From positions 62,001-126,000 of the forward strand of contig NZ_JACESE010000006.1 in NCBI RefSeq assembly GCF_013911965.1: 64,000 nucleotides of DNA, in the 5' to 3' direction. The notes beneath the pieces are model-generated. The model did not search any database. It was not told where the DNA came from and saw only the letters and a list, made by a program, of their open reading frames with translations. This DNA comes from Phenylobacterium sp. (GTDB taxonomy: Bacteria; Pseudomonadota; Alphaproteobacteria; Caulobacterales; Caulobacteraceae). A program made the translations under genes and the position numbers. How positions within the stretch are numbered: position 1 is the stretch's first letter; every line of letters begins with the position of its first letter. Shown here one piece after another: positions 53,673 to 62,455 of this stretch.

Positions 53673-56600
53673 CCGGGGCCGACCTCTTCGCCGGTCCCGC
53701 CCCGCGCTGGTTCAACATCCCGGCGCACCGTCCCTTCGTGCGCGACCTGGCGCAGGGCCTTTTCGACGCCTTGGCCGACGGCGGGCCGGAGGCGCTGTCC
53801 CAGGCCGTCGTCCTGACGCCCACCCGCCGCGGCGCGCGGGCCCTGGCCGACGCCTTCCTCGCCGCCGCCGGGGGGCGCGCCGTCCTGCCGCCGCAGATCC
53901 GGCCGCTGGGCGACCTGGACGCCGGCGAGTCGCCCTTCGAGCCCGGCGAGCTGGCCGCCCGCCTGCCCGCCGCCATCGAGCCCCTGCGCCGCCGGCTGGA
54001 GCTGACCCGGCTGGTCAAGACGCACGAGGGCCTGCTGCGCCGCGAGCTGGACGCCTCCGCGGCCCTGGAGCTCGCCGACGCGCTCGGCGGCTTCCTCGAC
54101 AGCCTGCAGATCGAGGAGGTCGACGCCACGGCCGCCCTGACCGACCTGGTGGAGGCGGAGCTGGCCGAGCACTGGCAGGTCAGCCGCGACTTCCTGGAGA
54201 CGGCCCTGGCCGCCTGGCCCGAGCGGCTGAGGACCCTGGGCGTGGTCGACATCAGCGCGCGCCGCGTGCGCCTGCTGCGCGCCCTGGCCGACCAGTGGAG
54301 CGCCCGGCCGCCGCAGGGCGTGCTGGTGGCGGCGGGCTCGACGGGCACGGCGCCGGCCACCGCCGACCTCCTGCGCGTCATCGCCGAGGCGCCGCAGGGC
54401 TGCGTCGTCCTGCCCGGCCTCGACGAGAGCCTGGCGGGCGAGGCCTGGTCCAATGTGGACGAGCAGCATCCGCAGGGCGCCATGCGCCGCCTGCTGCTGC
54501 GGGCCCGCATCACCCGCGAGGACGTGGAGACCTGGCCGGCCTCGCGCCCCTTCCAGTCCCAGGGCCGCTGGCGGCGGCGCATCGTCAACGAGGCCCTGCG
54601 CCCGGCCGAGGACACGGCCGACTGGCTGAACGTCATCCACGCCCTGCGCGCCGAAGGCGCCGAGGAAGGGGTCGACCCCATCGCCGAGGGGCTGAAGGGC
54701 CTGTCGGTGGTCACGGCGCGCAGCGAGGAGGAGGCCGCGACCGCCGCGGCCCTGCTGCTGCGCGAAACCCTGGAGACGCCGGGCGCCACCGGCGCCCTCG
54801 TGACGCCCGACCAGAACCTCGCCCGCCGGGTCTCGCTGAAGCTCGCGCGCTGGGGCGTCGTCCCCGATTCCTCGGTCGGCGCGCCGCTCTCGGCCTGTCC
54901 CGTCGGCGTGCTGGCCGGCGAGATCGCCAAGCTCGCCGCCGAGCCCCTGAACCCGGTGATGATGCTGGGCGTGCTCAAGCATCCCCTGGTGCGCCTGGGC
55001 GAGAGCCGCGAGGCCCTGGAGGGGCGGCTGGCCGACCTGGAGCGCCACGGCCTGCGGGGGCCCAGGCCCGCCGACTGGGCGGCGCTGACGCGCCGGCTGG
55101 CCGAGAAGATCGAGGACGAAGGCCGCCGGTCCGGGGCGGCGGGGCTCGTCCTGGCCCTGCGCACGGCGCTCCTGCCGCTGACCGACATGAGCGAGCCGGC
55201 GCCGGCGGCCCTGCGCGCCGAGGCGCTGGCCCAGGCGATGGAGGCGCTCGCCGCCGACGGCGCGGGAAGCCCCGGGCGGCTGTGGGGCGGCCAGGGCGGC
55301 GAGGCCATGTCCCAGCTCCTGTCGGGGCTGATCGCCGAGGCCGGGGCTCTGCCGCCGGTGACGCCGCGCGGCTTTTCCGACCTGCTGGTCCGCCTGATGG
55401 GCGAGGAGACGGTGCGCGCCGGCGGGGCGACCCACCCGCGGCTGCGCATCCTGGGCGCCATCGAGGCCCGCCTGGTCCGCGCCGACCGGCTGGTGGTGGC
55501 GGGCCTGGAAGAAGGCGTCTGGCCCCAGGGCGCGCCGCTCGATCCCTTCCTGTCGCGGCCCATGCGCGAGCGGCTCGGCCTGCCGCCGCCCGAGCGCCGG
55601 GTCGGCCTGGCCGCCCACGACTTCGCCCAGGCCGCCTGCGCGCCCGACGTCGTCCTGCTGCATTCGGAGCGGCGCGAGGGCCAGCCGGCGGTGAAGTCGC
55701 GCTGGCTGTGGCGGCTGGAGACCCTGGCGCGCGGCGCCGACCTCGACCCCCTGCCCGGCCGGCCCGAGCTGCTGGACTGGGCCCGGCGGCTGGATGCGGC
55801 GGAGACCTACGCCCCCATCGCCCGGCCCGCGCCGGTCCCGCCCGTGGCCGACCGGCCCACGAAGCTGGCGGTGACGCGGATCGAGGCCCTGACGCGCGAT
55901 CCCTACGCCGTCTGGGCCCGCGACATCCTCAAGCTCTATGCGCTCGACCGGCCCGACGAGCCGGTGGAGGCGCGCGCCCGCGGCACGGCCATCCACGCCG
56001 CCTTCGAGCGGTTCGCCACCGACTGGCCCAAGGCCCTGCCGCCGGACGCGCCGCGCGAATTCGCCCGCCTCTATCTGGAGGCCCTCGTGGAGGCCGGCGC
56101 CCCGCCGGAATCCCTGGCGCGCGAGGCGGCGCTCGCCCGCGAGGCCGCCGAATGGGTGGTGGCGCTGGAGGCCGAGCGCCGCGCCGACGGGCGCGACATC
56201 CATGTGGAGCAGGGCGGCCAGATCGTGGTCCGCGCCGGCGGGCGCGACTTCACCCTCACCGCCAAGGCCGACCGCATCGAGACGGGTCCGGACGGCTTCG
56301 CCCACATCCTCGACTACAAGACCGGCCAGGCCCCGTCGAAGAAGATGGTGGAGACCGGCTTCTCGCCCCAGCTGACGCTCACCGCCGCCATCGTCGCCCG
56401 CGGCGGCTTCGCCGGCATCCCGGCGAGGCCGCCGGGCGATCTCCTCTACCTGCAGGTCACCGGGCGGCGGCCGGCCGGCCGGGTGGAGACGCGGGGTAAC
56501 GCCGGCGCGGACTCCCTCGACGCCGCCGAGCGGGCCCTGGCCGGCGCCGTCCGCCTGCTGGAGCAGTACGAAGACCCCGAGCGCCCCTACCTGTCGCGCA

Positions 56601-56695
56601 CGGCGCCGCAGTTCGTGCACGACCATGCCGGCGACTACGGCCACCTGGCCCGGGTCTTCGAATGGTCGACCAGCGGCGAGGAGGGCGAGGAATGA
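53669..56695 (+). CDS. addB: AddB, double-strand break repair nuclease/helicase subunit
   Basis: 1008 residues from a GTG that overlaps the murU stop. Opening PRWFNIPAHRPFVRDLAQGLFD, VVLTPTRRGARALADAFL, and the C-terminal PD-(D/E)XK nuclease core ILDYKTGQAPSKK are typical of the alphaproteobacterial AddB, which lacks the Fe-S Cys set of Bacillus AddB. It acts with AddA to resect DNA ends and load RecA. The stop overlaps addA by 4 bases. Confidence 0.95.
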   Translation: MTGADLFAGPAPRWFNIPAHRPFVRDLAQGLFDALADGGPEALSQAVVLTPTRRGARALADAFLAAAGGRAVLPPQIRPLGDLDAGESPFEPGELAARLPAAIEPLRRRLELTRLVKTHEGLLRRELDASAALELADALGGFLDSLQIEEVDATAALTDLVEAELAEHWQVSRDFLETALAAWPERLRTLGVVDISARRVRLLRALADQWSARPPQGVLVAAGSTGTAPATADLLRVIAEAPQGCVVLPGLDESLAGEAWSNVDEQHPQGAMRRLLLRARITREDVETWPASRPFQSQGRWRRRIVNEALRPAEDTADWLNVIHALRAEGAEEGVDPIAEGLKGLSVVTARSEEEAATAAALLLRETLETPGATGALVTPDQNLARRVSLKLARWGVVPDSSVGAPLSACPVGVLAGEIAKLAAEPLNPVMMLGVLKHPLVRLGESREALEGRLADLERHGLRGPRPADWAALTRRLAEKIEDEGRRSGAAGLVLALRTALLPLTDMSEPAPAALRAEALAQAMEALAADGAGSPGRLWGGQGGEAMSQLLSGLIAEAGALPPVTPRGFSDLLVRLMGEETVRAGGATHPRLRILGAIEARLVRADRLVVAGLEEGVWPQGAPLDPFLSRPMRERLGLPPPERRVGLAAHDFAQAACAPDVVLLHSERREGQPAVKSRWLWRLETLARGADLDPLPGRPELLDWARRLDAAETYAPIARPAPVPPVADRPTKLAVTRIEALTRDPYAVWARDILKLYALDRPDEPVEARARGTAIHAAFERFATDWPKALPPDAPREFARLYLEALVEAGAPPESLAREAALAREAAEWVVALEAERRADGRDIHVEQGGQIVVRAGGRDFTLTAKADRIETGPDGFAHILDYKTGQAPSKKMVETGFSPQLTLTAAIVARGGFAGIPARPPGDLLYLQVTGRRPAGRVETRGNAGADSLDAAERALAGAVRLLEQYEDPERPYLSRTAPQFVHDHAGDYGHLARVFEWSTSGEEGEE

Positions 56696-59600
56696 GCGTG
56701 ATCGCCTTTCCCGGCGGCGCCGATCCGCAGCGCACCGCCGCCGACCCCAAGCTCTCGGCCTTCGTCACCGCCAACGCCGGTTCGGGCAAGACCAAGACCC
56801 TGATCGACCGGGTGGCGCGCCTGCTGCTGTCGGGGGCCGCGCCGGCCGCCATCCTCTGCGTCACCTACACCAAGGCCGCCGCGGCCGAGATGCAGCGGCG
56901 GCTCTTCGACCTGCTGGGCGGCTGGTCGGTGTGCGACGACGCCGCCTTGCGCGCCGCGCTCGCCAAGCTGGAGGGACGACCGGCCGAGTCCTACGACCGC
57001 GCCGAGCTGTCGGCCGCGCGCGCCCTCTTCGCCCGCGCCCTGGAGACGCCGGGCGGCCTGAAGATCCAGACCATCCACGCCTTCTGCGAGAAGCTGCTGC
57101 GGCGCTTTCCGCTGGAGGCCGGCGTCTCGCCCGCCTTCCGGGTGATGGACGACGCCGACGCGGCGCTGATCGCCGACGCCGCCCGCCGCGGGGTGGCGCG
57201 CCATGCCCTGACCGGCGAAGGCGCGGTCGCCCAGGCCTATGCGCGGCTCTCCACCAGCCTCGACTTCCGCTCGTTCCAGCAGATGTTCGCCACCTTCGAG
57301 GCCCGGCGCGGGGCGATCGCGGCCTTCCTGGCGCGCGAGGGCGGGCTCAACGGGGCCCTGGGGTGGATCTGGGACAGGTGCGGCTTCAAGGGCGAGACCG
57401 ATCCGGACACGGTGGCGCGACAGGCCATGGCGGCGCTGGACCGCGGCCTCTGGCGCGGCGCCGCCGAGGCGCTCGCTCTGGGGGGTAAGAAGGATCAGGA
57501 GTGCGCGGCGAGCCTCGCCGCCGTGGCCGCCGATCCGGACGCCGCCCTGGAGACTGCGCTTTCCGCCCTCTTCACCCAGGGCGGCCAGGGGACGCCGGCG
57601 ACCTGGGTCGCCAAGACGAGCGCCTTCAAGGCCGCCGAGGCCCTGCGCGAGGCCCTGCTGGCCGAGCAGGAGCGGCTGGCCGCCGCGCGCGAGGCGGTTC
57701 GCGCCGCGACCGTCGCCTGGGAGAGCGCCTTCGCCCTGGTTCTGGCGGAGGCCTACCTCACCGCCTTCGAGCAGGAGAAGGCCGCCGCCGGCGCGCTCGA
57801 CTTCTCCGACCTGATCGAGAAGACCCGCGCGCTGGTCGCCGAGCGGCCCATGGCCGCCTGGGTGCTCTACAAGCTCGACGGCGGCATCGACCACATCCTG
57901 GTGGACGAGGCGCAGGACACCGCGCCGGAACAGTGGGCCATCCTCTCGGCGCTCACCGCCGAATTCTTCTCAGGCGAAGGCCGCGAGCGCGAGCAGCTCC
58001 GCAGCCTCTTCGTGGTCGGCGACGAGAAGCAGTCCATCTATTCCTTCCAGGGTGCCGCGCCCGAACGCCTGCGCCTGGAGACGGAAGGCTATCTCGAACG
58101 CATCGCAGCCTCCGGGGCGGTCGCGCGCTCGGTGCCGCTGGCCGCCTCCTGGCGCTCGACGGTCGAGGTGCTGCGTTTCGTCGATGCGGTCTTCGCCGCG
58201 CCGGAGACCCGGGCCGGCGTGCCGCCCGCCCGCGGCGAGGAGGCCGTGCGCCACATCCCCATGCGCCGCGACCACCGCGGCTGCGTCGACCTCTGGCCCC
58301 TCTTCCGCGAGCCGGAGGGCGAGGTGCGCGAGGCCTGGGACGCGCCGCTGGACGTCGAGGGCGAGGGCAGCGCCAACCGCCGCCTGGCCGAGGCCATCGC
58401 CTGCGAGATCGAGGCCCTGGTCGCCCGGGGCGATGCGGTGTTCGACAAGGACCTGGACGCACCCGACGGGACCCGCGGCGCCTGGCGGCCGGCCCGGTTC
58501 GGCGACGTGCTGATCCTGGTGCGCCGGCGCAAGGCCCTGTTCGAGGACATCCTGCGGGCGCTGAAACGGCGCGGGGTTCCGGTGGCCGGCGCCGACCGGC
58601 TGGCGCTGTCGGAGCATATCGTCTTCGACGACCTCCTGGCGCTCGCCCGCTTCTGCCTCTTCCCCGGCGACGAGCTGACGCTGGCGGCCCTGCTGAAGAG
58701 CCCCTTCTGCGGGCTGTCGGACGAGGACCTCTACGCCATCGCCCGCGACCGCCGGCCCCGCGACCTGTGGGCCGCCCTGCAGGCCGGCGCGGCCGAACAG
58801 CCGGCCTGGGCCGCGGCTCTGTTCTTCCTGACGCGAGCGCGGGAGGCGGCCGGGCGGCTGCGGCCCTTCGAATTCTACGGCCAGCTCCTGGGCTGGCGCG
58901 ACGGCGGGGGCGCCTCCATCCGCCGTCGCATCGTCGAGCGGCTGGGCGGCGAGGCCGAGGACGCGCTGGACGAATTCCTGGCCCAGGTGCAGGCGGCCGA
59001 GCGGCGCGGGGTCTGCGACCTGGAATGCCTGGCCGATGCGCTGGCGGGGCTCTCCATCACCGTCAAGCGCGAGATGGAGGCCGCCCGCGACGAGGTGCGC
59101 GTCATGACCGCCCACGGCGCCAAGGGGCTGGAGGCGCCCATCGTCTTCCTGCCGGAGACGACGCTGTCCAATCTCGGCCGCGGTTCGCCCCTGCTGGAAA
59201 CCGAGGACGGCGGCTTCCTCTGGTGCGGCTCGAAGACGAACGACTGCGAGGCCTCGGGCAAGGCCCGCGCCCTTCGCGAGCAGAAGGCCGAGGAGGAGGC
59301 CTATCGCCTGCTCTATGTGGCGCTCACCCGCGCCCGCGACCGGCTGGTGCTGTGCGGCCGCATCGCCGCCAAGGGCAAGGAAGAGAACCTGAAGGGGTGG
59401 TGGAGCGCCATTCAGGCGGGCTTCGCCCACGCCGACATCGCCCCCCACCTGCGCGAGGCCGCCTGCGGCGATGTCATCGCCACCCGCTATGGGCCCGATC
59501 CGCAGGCCCTGGGCGCCGGCGCAGCCGAGGCGGGCGCGGCGGAAAGCCCCCTGCCGGACTGGACGGCGCACGATGCGGCGACCGACCCCCTGGCCCGCTT

Positions 59601-60195
59601 CGCCTCGCCCTCCGACTTGGGCGAAGCCGAGGCGCCGCTGGCGCCCTCGCCGCTCGCCCGCGTGGGCGGGCTGGGGCGCTTCCGCCGGGGGGAGCTGATC
59701 CACCGCCTCCTGCAGATCCTGCCCGACCTCGCCCTCGACGCCCGCGCAAGCGCCGCCGCCGACATCCTGGCCCGCGAGCCGGACGTGAGCGCCGACCAGC
59801 GCGCGGAGATGGCGGCCGCCGCGCTGGGCGTGCTCTCCGACCCGCAGTTTTCCGAGGTCTTCGCCGCCGACGGCCGGGCGGAGGTGGCCATCGCCGGCAC
59901 GGCCGCGGCCCTGCCGGCGGGCCTCTCCATCTCCGGCCGCATCGACCGGCTGGTGGTGCGGCCGGACCGCGTCCTGGTGGCCGACTTCAAGACCAATCGG
60001 CCCTCGCCGGACCGGATCGAAGACGCCGACCCGGCCTATATCCGCCAGATGGCCCTCTACGCCGCCGTGCTGGCCGAGGTCTTCCCCGGGCGCGCCATCG
60101 AGGCGGCCATCGTCTGGACCGACGGGCCGAAGCTGATGGCCGTGCCAGAATTCCTGAGGGCCAAGGCGCTTGCCGAGCTTGGGTCCAAGAGTTGA
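56692..60195 (+). CDS. addA: AddA, double-strand break repair helicase/nuclease
   Basis: 1167 residues from ATG 56692. UvrD/RecB helicase motifs: Walker A TANAGSGKTKTLIDRV, LCVTYTKAAAAEM, IQTIHAFCEKLLRRFPLEA, LVDEAQDTAPEQW, VGDEKQSIYSFQGA, TAHGAKGLEAPIVFLPE and LLYVALTRARDRL. The C-terminal nuclease has LVADFKTNRPSP. It is the motor and second nuclease of AddAB. Confidence 0.97.
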   Translation: MSVIAFPGGADPQRTAADPKLSAFVTANAGSGKTKTLIDRVARLLLSGAAPAAILCVTYTKAAAAEMQRRLFDLLGGWSVCDDAALRAALAKLEGRPAESYDRAELSAARALFARALETPGGLKIQTIHAFCEKLLRRFPLEAGVSPAFRVMDDADAALIADAARRGVARHALTGEGAVAQAYARLSTSLDFRSFQQMFATFEARRGAIAAFLAREGGLNGALGWIWDRCGFKGETDPDTVARQAMAALDRGLWRGAAEALALGGKKDQECAASLAAVAADPDAALETALSALFTQGGQGTPATWVAKTSAFKAAEALREALLAEQERLAAAREAVRAATVAWESAFALVLAEAYLTAFEQEKAAAGALDFSDLIEKTRALVAERPMAAWVLYKLDGGIDHILVDEAQDTAPEQWAILSALTAEFFSGEGREREQLRSLFVVGDEKQSIYSFQGAAPERLRLETEGYLERIAASGAVARSVPLAASWRSTVEVLRFVDAVFAAPETRAGVPPARGEEAVRHIPMRRDHRGCVDLWPLFREPEGEVREAWDAPLDVEGEGSANRRLAEAIACEIEALVARGDAVFDKDLDAPDGTRGAWRPARFGDVLILVRRRKALFEDILRALKRRGVPVAGADRLALSEHIVFDDLLALARFCLFPGDELTLAALLKSPFCGLSDEDLYAIARDRRPRDLWAALQAGAAEQPAWAAALFFLTRAREAAGRLRPFEFYGQLLGWRDGGGASIRRRIVERLGGEAEDALDEFLAQVQAAERRGVCDLECLADALAGLSITVKREMEAARDEVRVMTAHGAKGLEAPIVFLPETTLSNLGRGSPLLETEDGGFLWCGSKTNDCEASGKARALREQKAEEEAYRLLYVALTRARDRLVLCGRIAAKGKEENLKGWWSAIQAGFAHADIAPHLREAACGDVIATRYGPDPQALGAGAAEAGAAESPLPDWTAHDAATDPLARFASPSDLGEAEAPLAPSPLARVGGLGRFRRGELIHRLLQILPDLALDARASAAADILAREPDVSADQRAEMAAAALGVLSDPQFSEVFAADGRAEVAIAGTAAALPAGLSISGRIDRLVVRPDRVLVADFKTNRPSPDRIEDADPAYIRQMALYAAVLAEVFPGRAIEAAIVWTDGPKLMAVPEFLRAKALAELGSKS

Positions 60196-60276
60196 TACAG
60201 GGACGTCCCGCCCCTAAATCGGCGGATCGAGAAGCGGCGGGCCGCGTTCCTGGCCGGCACGCATAGGGAGCTTTCC

Positions 60277-60612
60277 ATGAGCACCGTCACCGTCACCGAC
60301 GATTCCTTCGAGGCCGATGTCCTGCAGGCCCAGCGCCCCGTCCTTGTGGACTTCTGGGCCGAATGGTGCGGCCCCTGCAAGCAGATCGCCCCGGCGCTGG
60401 AGCAGATCGCCGCCGAGCTGGCGGGCCAGGTGACCATCGCCAAGCTGAACATCGAAGACAGCCCGACCACCCCCTCGCGCTACGGCGTGCGCGGCATCCC
60501 GACCATGATGCTTTTCAAGGACGGCCAGATGTCCTCGATGAAGGTCGGCGCCATGCCCAAGCAGAAGATCCTCGAATGGCTCTCCGAAGCTGGCGTTCAG
60601 CCGGCGGCGTGA
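60277..60612 (+). CDS. trxA: Thioredoxin 1
   Basis: 111 residues, full-length thioredoxin with the active site WAEWCGPCK and the cis-Pro loop GIPTMMLFKDGQ. Main cytosolic dithiol reductant. Placed after addA, as in many alphaproteobacteria, with its own terminator. Confidence 0.97.
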   Translation: MSTVTVTDDSFEADVLQAQRPVLVDFWAEWCGPCKQIAPALEQIAAELAGQVTIAKLNIEDSPTTPSRYGVRGIPTMMLFKDGQMSSMKVGAMPKQKILEWLSEAGVQPAA

Positions 60613-60642
60613 GGCTGAGGGGCTGAGGCCTGAGAGATTGCG

Positions 60643-60670
60643 AAAGGGTCGGCGGAAGCCGGCCCTTTTT
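60643..60670 (+). terminator. Terminator after trxA
   Basis: GGGTCGGC (60646-60653) pairs with GCCGGCCC (60658-60665) with one wobble pair and a GGAA loop, followed by TTTTT. Confidence 0.9.
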
Positions 60671-60809
60671 CGTTGGTGTGAGCGTCCGCGGCGTTGACTG
60701 GCCTTGGCTGCTCGCCCGGGACGCAACCGGCTCGCCCCGACCTCGGCTGCGCCCTCATCCTCCTCCCCCGAACGCGACTTGGCGGCGGCGTTTTGCTGAG
60801 GGGGCGCTG

Positions 60810-60837
60810 TTCGAGGTTTCTGCGTCTGTGCTATAGG
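60810..60837 (+). promoter_or_regulatory. Promoter of the metal-efflux locus
   Basis: TTCGAG (60810-60815) and TATAGG (60832-60837; in the context GCTATAGG) are 16 bases apart. The predicted start is at about 60844, at the GTG itself, so the message may be leaderless. The rest of the gap 60671-60809 shows nothing else. Confidence 0.5.
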
Positions 60838-60844
60838 CGCAATC

Positions 60845-61201
60845 GTGCCGCGCCCCTTTCAGAGTTCGCACGTCCTCGCCGCGCTCATCCTCATGATGGC
60901 CGCGCTCTTCGCCTTTTCACCGGTGGCGGAGGCGGTCGCCTGTGCGCCCGAGGCGCTGGGGCCGGCCGCTTTGGCAGAGACGGGGGTCACCGCCCACGTC
61001 CATTCGACGGGTGAAGAGAGCGGTCGCCCTGCCGCGGCGCATGGCTGTGCGCATGGCCATTGCCACTCGCCCGCGACGCCGCCGCAAGCGAGCTCTGAGC
61101 AGACATCCATGGCCAGAGCTTCGGCGCGGCTCAGCCCGCCGCCGGCGGCCTGCCTCCGCTCGACTCCGCCCGAGAGCCTGACCCGACCTCCCAGAGCCTG
61201 A
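60845..61201 (+). CDS. Small exported His/Cys-rich protein at a metal-efflux locus
   Basis: 118 residues from GTG 60845. A signal segment (ALILMMAALFAFSPVAEAVA) precedes a region with HVHS, then HGCAHGHCHS, a likely metal-binding cluster, and a variable Ser/Pro-rich end. Similar small proteins stand before czc-type operons. No Shine-Dalgarno is seen, in line with leaderless translation. Possible metal binder or sensor in the periplasm. Confidence 0.65.
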   Translation: MPRPFQSSHVLAALILMMAALFAFSPVAEAVACAPEALGPAALAETGVTAHVHSTGEESGRPAAAHGCAHGHCHSPATPPQASSEQTSMARASARLSPPPAACLRSTPPESLTRPPRA

Positions 61202-61256
61202 CGAACCGCGCATTGCGCGCGGCCCCCGTCATTGAAAACTCTCTGGGACCTTTCCG

Positions 61257-62453
61257 ATGTTCTCATCTCATCGCCGGCCCGATGCGGCCGGCCCTGCGCC
61301 CTTCGACCGGCGCCGTCTGCTGGGCGGCGCCGCCGCCCTCCTGCTCGCCGCCGCCGGCGGCTTTGGCCTGGCGCGATGGACCCTGCCCGCCGCCGGGGCG
61401 CCCCCCGCCGAGTCCGAGGCGCCCGCCGACCCTCATGCGGACGAGGGCGAGGCCCTCCATGTGCCGCTCTCGGCGGAAGAGGCGGAGCGACTGGGCATCG
61501 TCATCGACTCGCCCACGCGCGCCGCAGGGGACCTGGCGACCCTGCCGGGACGGGTGGTCCTGTCTCCGGGCGCCGAGGCCGCTGTCGATGCGCCTGTGGC
61601 CGGGGTGGTGGTCGCCGTCCGGGTCGGGCCCGGCGACCGGGTCGCCAAGGGCGCGGCGCTCGCCACGATCCGCAGCGCAGAAGGGGCGGCGTCTCGCTCG
61701 GAGGTCGACGCCGCCGAAGCCGGGGCGATCGCCGCCCGGGCCGCCGAGCGGCGCGACCGCGCTCTCTTCGCCGACGGCTGGATTGCGGCCTCCCGGCTCG
61801 AGGTGACGGTGGCCGAGGCCCGCCGGGCCGAAGCCGAACTGCGTGCGGCGCGGGCGCGGGCGCAGACCTATGGCGCCCCCGATTCCGACGGGCTCCTGCA
61901 GATCCGCACCCCGATCGCCGGCGTGGTGACGGCGGTCAGCGTCGCGCCGGGCCAGGTGCTGCACGAGGAGGCGCTTCAGGTGGCCTCGGTGTCCGACGCG
62001 CGGCAGGTGGAGCTCGCCTTCCAGGCGCCGCCGCAATACGCCCACCGCATCGGCGTCGGCGATCGCCTTTCGGCCACGGCCCCCGGCGGCCGGACGCTTT
62101 CCGCGGTCGTGACCGCCGTCGCCCCGGCGGACACCGCGGGCGTCGCCCTGATCCGCGCCCGGAGCGAAGAGGGGCTTCCCCCGGTCGGCGCCGTCATGTC
62201 CGCCCGGCTGACCTCGGGGACCGGCGGCGTCCTCTCCGTCCCGCAGGACGCGCTCCAGACCCTGGACGGCGCGCCTTCGGTGTTCGTCTTCGACGGCGAC
62301 GGGTTCAGCGCCAGACCCGTGACGCCGGGCGCGAGCTCCGGCGGGCGCGTGGAGATCGTGTCCGGCCTCCGGGGCGACGAGCGGATCGCCGCCCGCAACG
62401 CCTTCCTGCTCAAGGCCGAGCTCGGCCGGGGCGATGTGGAGCACGCGCACTGA
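61257..62453 (+). CDS. czcB: CzcB/CusB-type periplasmic adaptor of RND efflux
   Basis: 398 residues. An N-terminal membrane anchor (about 22-40) is followed by a His/Asp/Glu-rich stretch (DPHADEGEALHV), lipoyl-like halves (VDAPVAGVVVAVRVGPGDRVAKG and IRTPIAGVVTAVSVAPGQV) around a helical hairpin, and a beta-barrel domain. It joins the inner-membrane pump to an outer-membrane channel. Two bases separate it from czcA. No czcC-type channel gene is seen upstream. Confidence 0.9.
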   Translation: MFSSHRRPDAAGPAPFDRRRLLGGAAALLLAAAGGFGLARWTLPAAGAPPAESEAPADPHADEGEALHVPLSAEEAERLGIVIDSPTRAAGDLATLPGRVVLSPGAEAAVDAPVAGVVVAVRVGPGDRVAKGAALATIRSAEGAASRSEVDAAEAGAIAARAAERRDRALFADGWIAASRLEVTVAEARRAEAELRAARARAQTYGAPDSDGLLQIRTPIAGVVTAVSVAPGQVLHEEALQVASVSDARQVELAFQAPPQYAHRIGVGDRLSATAPGGRTLSAVVTAVAPADTAGVALIRARSEEGLPPVGAVMSARLTSGTGGVLSVPQDALQTLDGAPSVFVFDGDGFSARPVTPGASSGGRVEIVSGLRGDERIAARNAFLLKAELGRGDVEHAH

Positions 62454-62455
62454 TC

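Noticed and set aside
53477-56644. 1055-codon minus-strand frame opposite addB
   Set aside because: addB on the plus strand has family motifs and overlapping operon starts; the opposite frame is Gln/Gly/Arg-rich filler.
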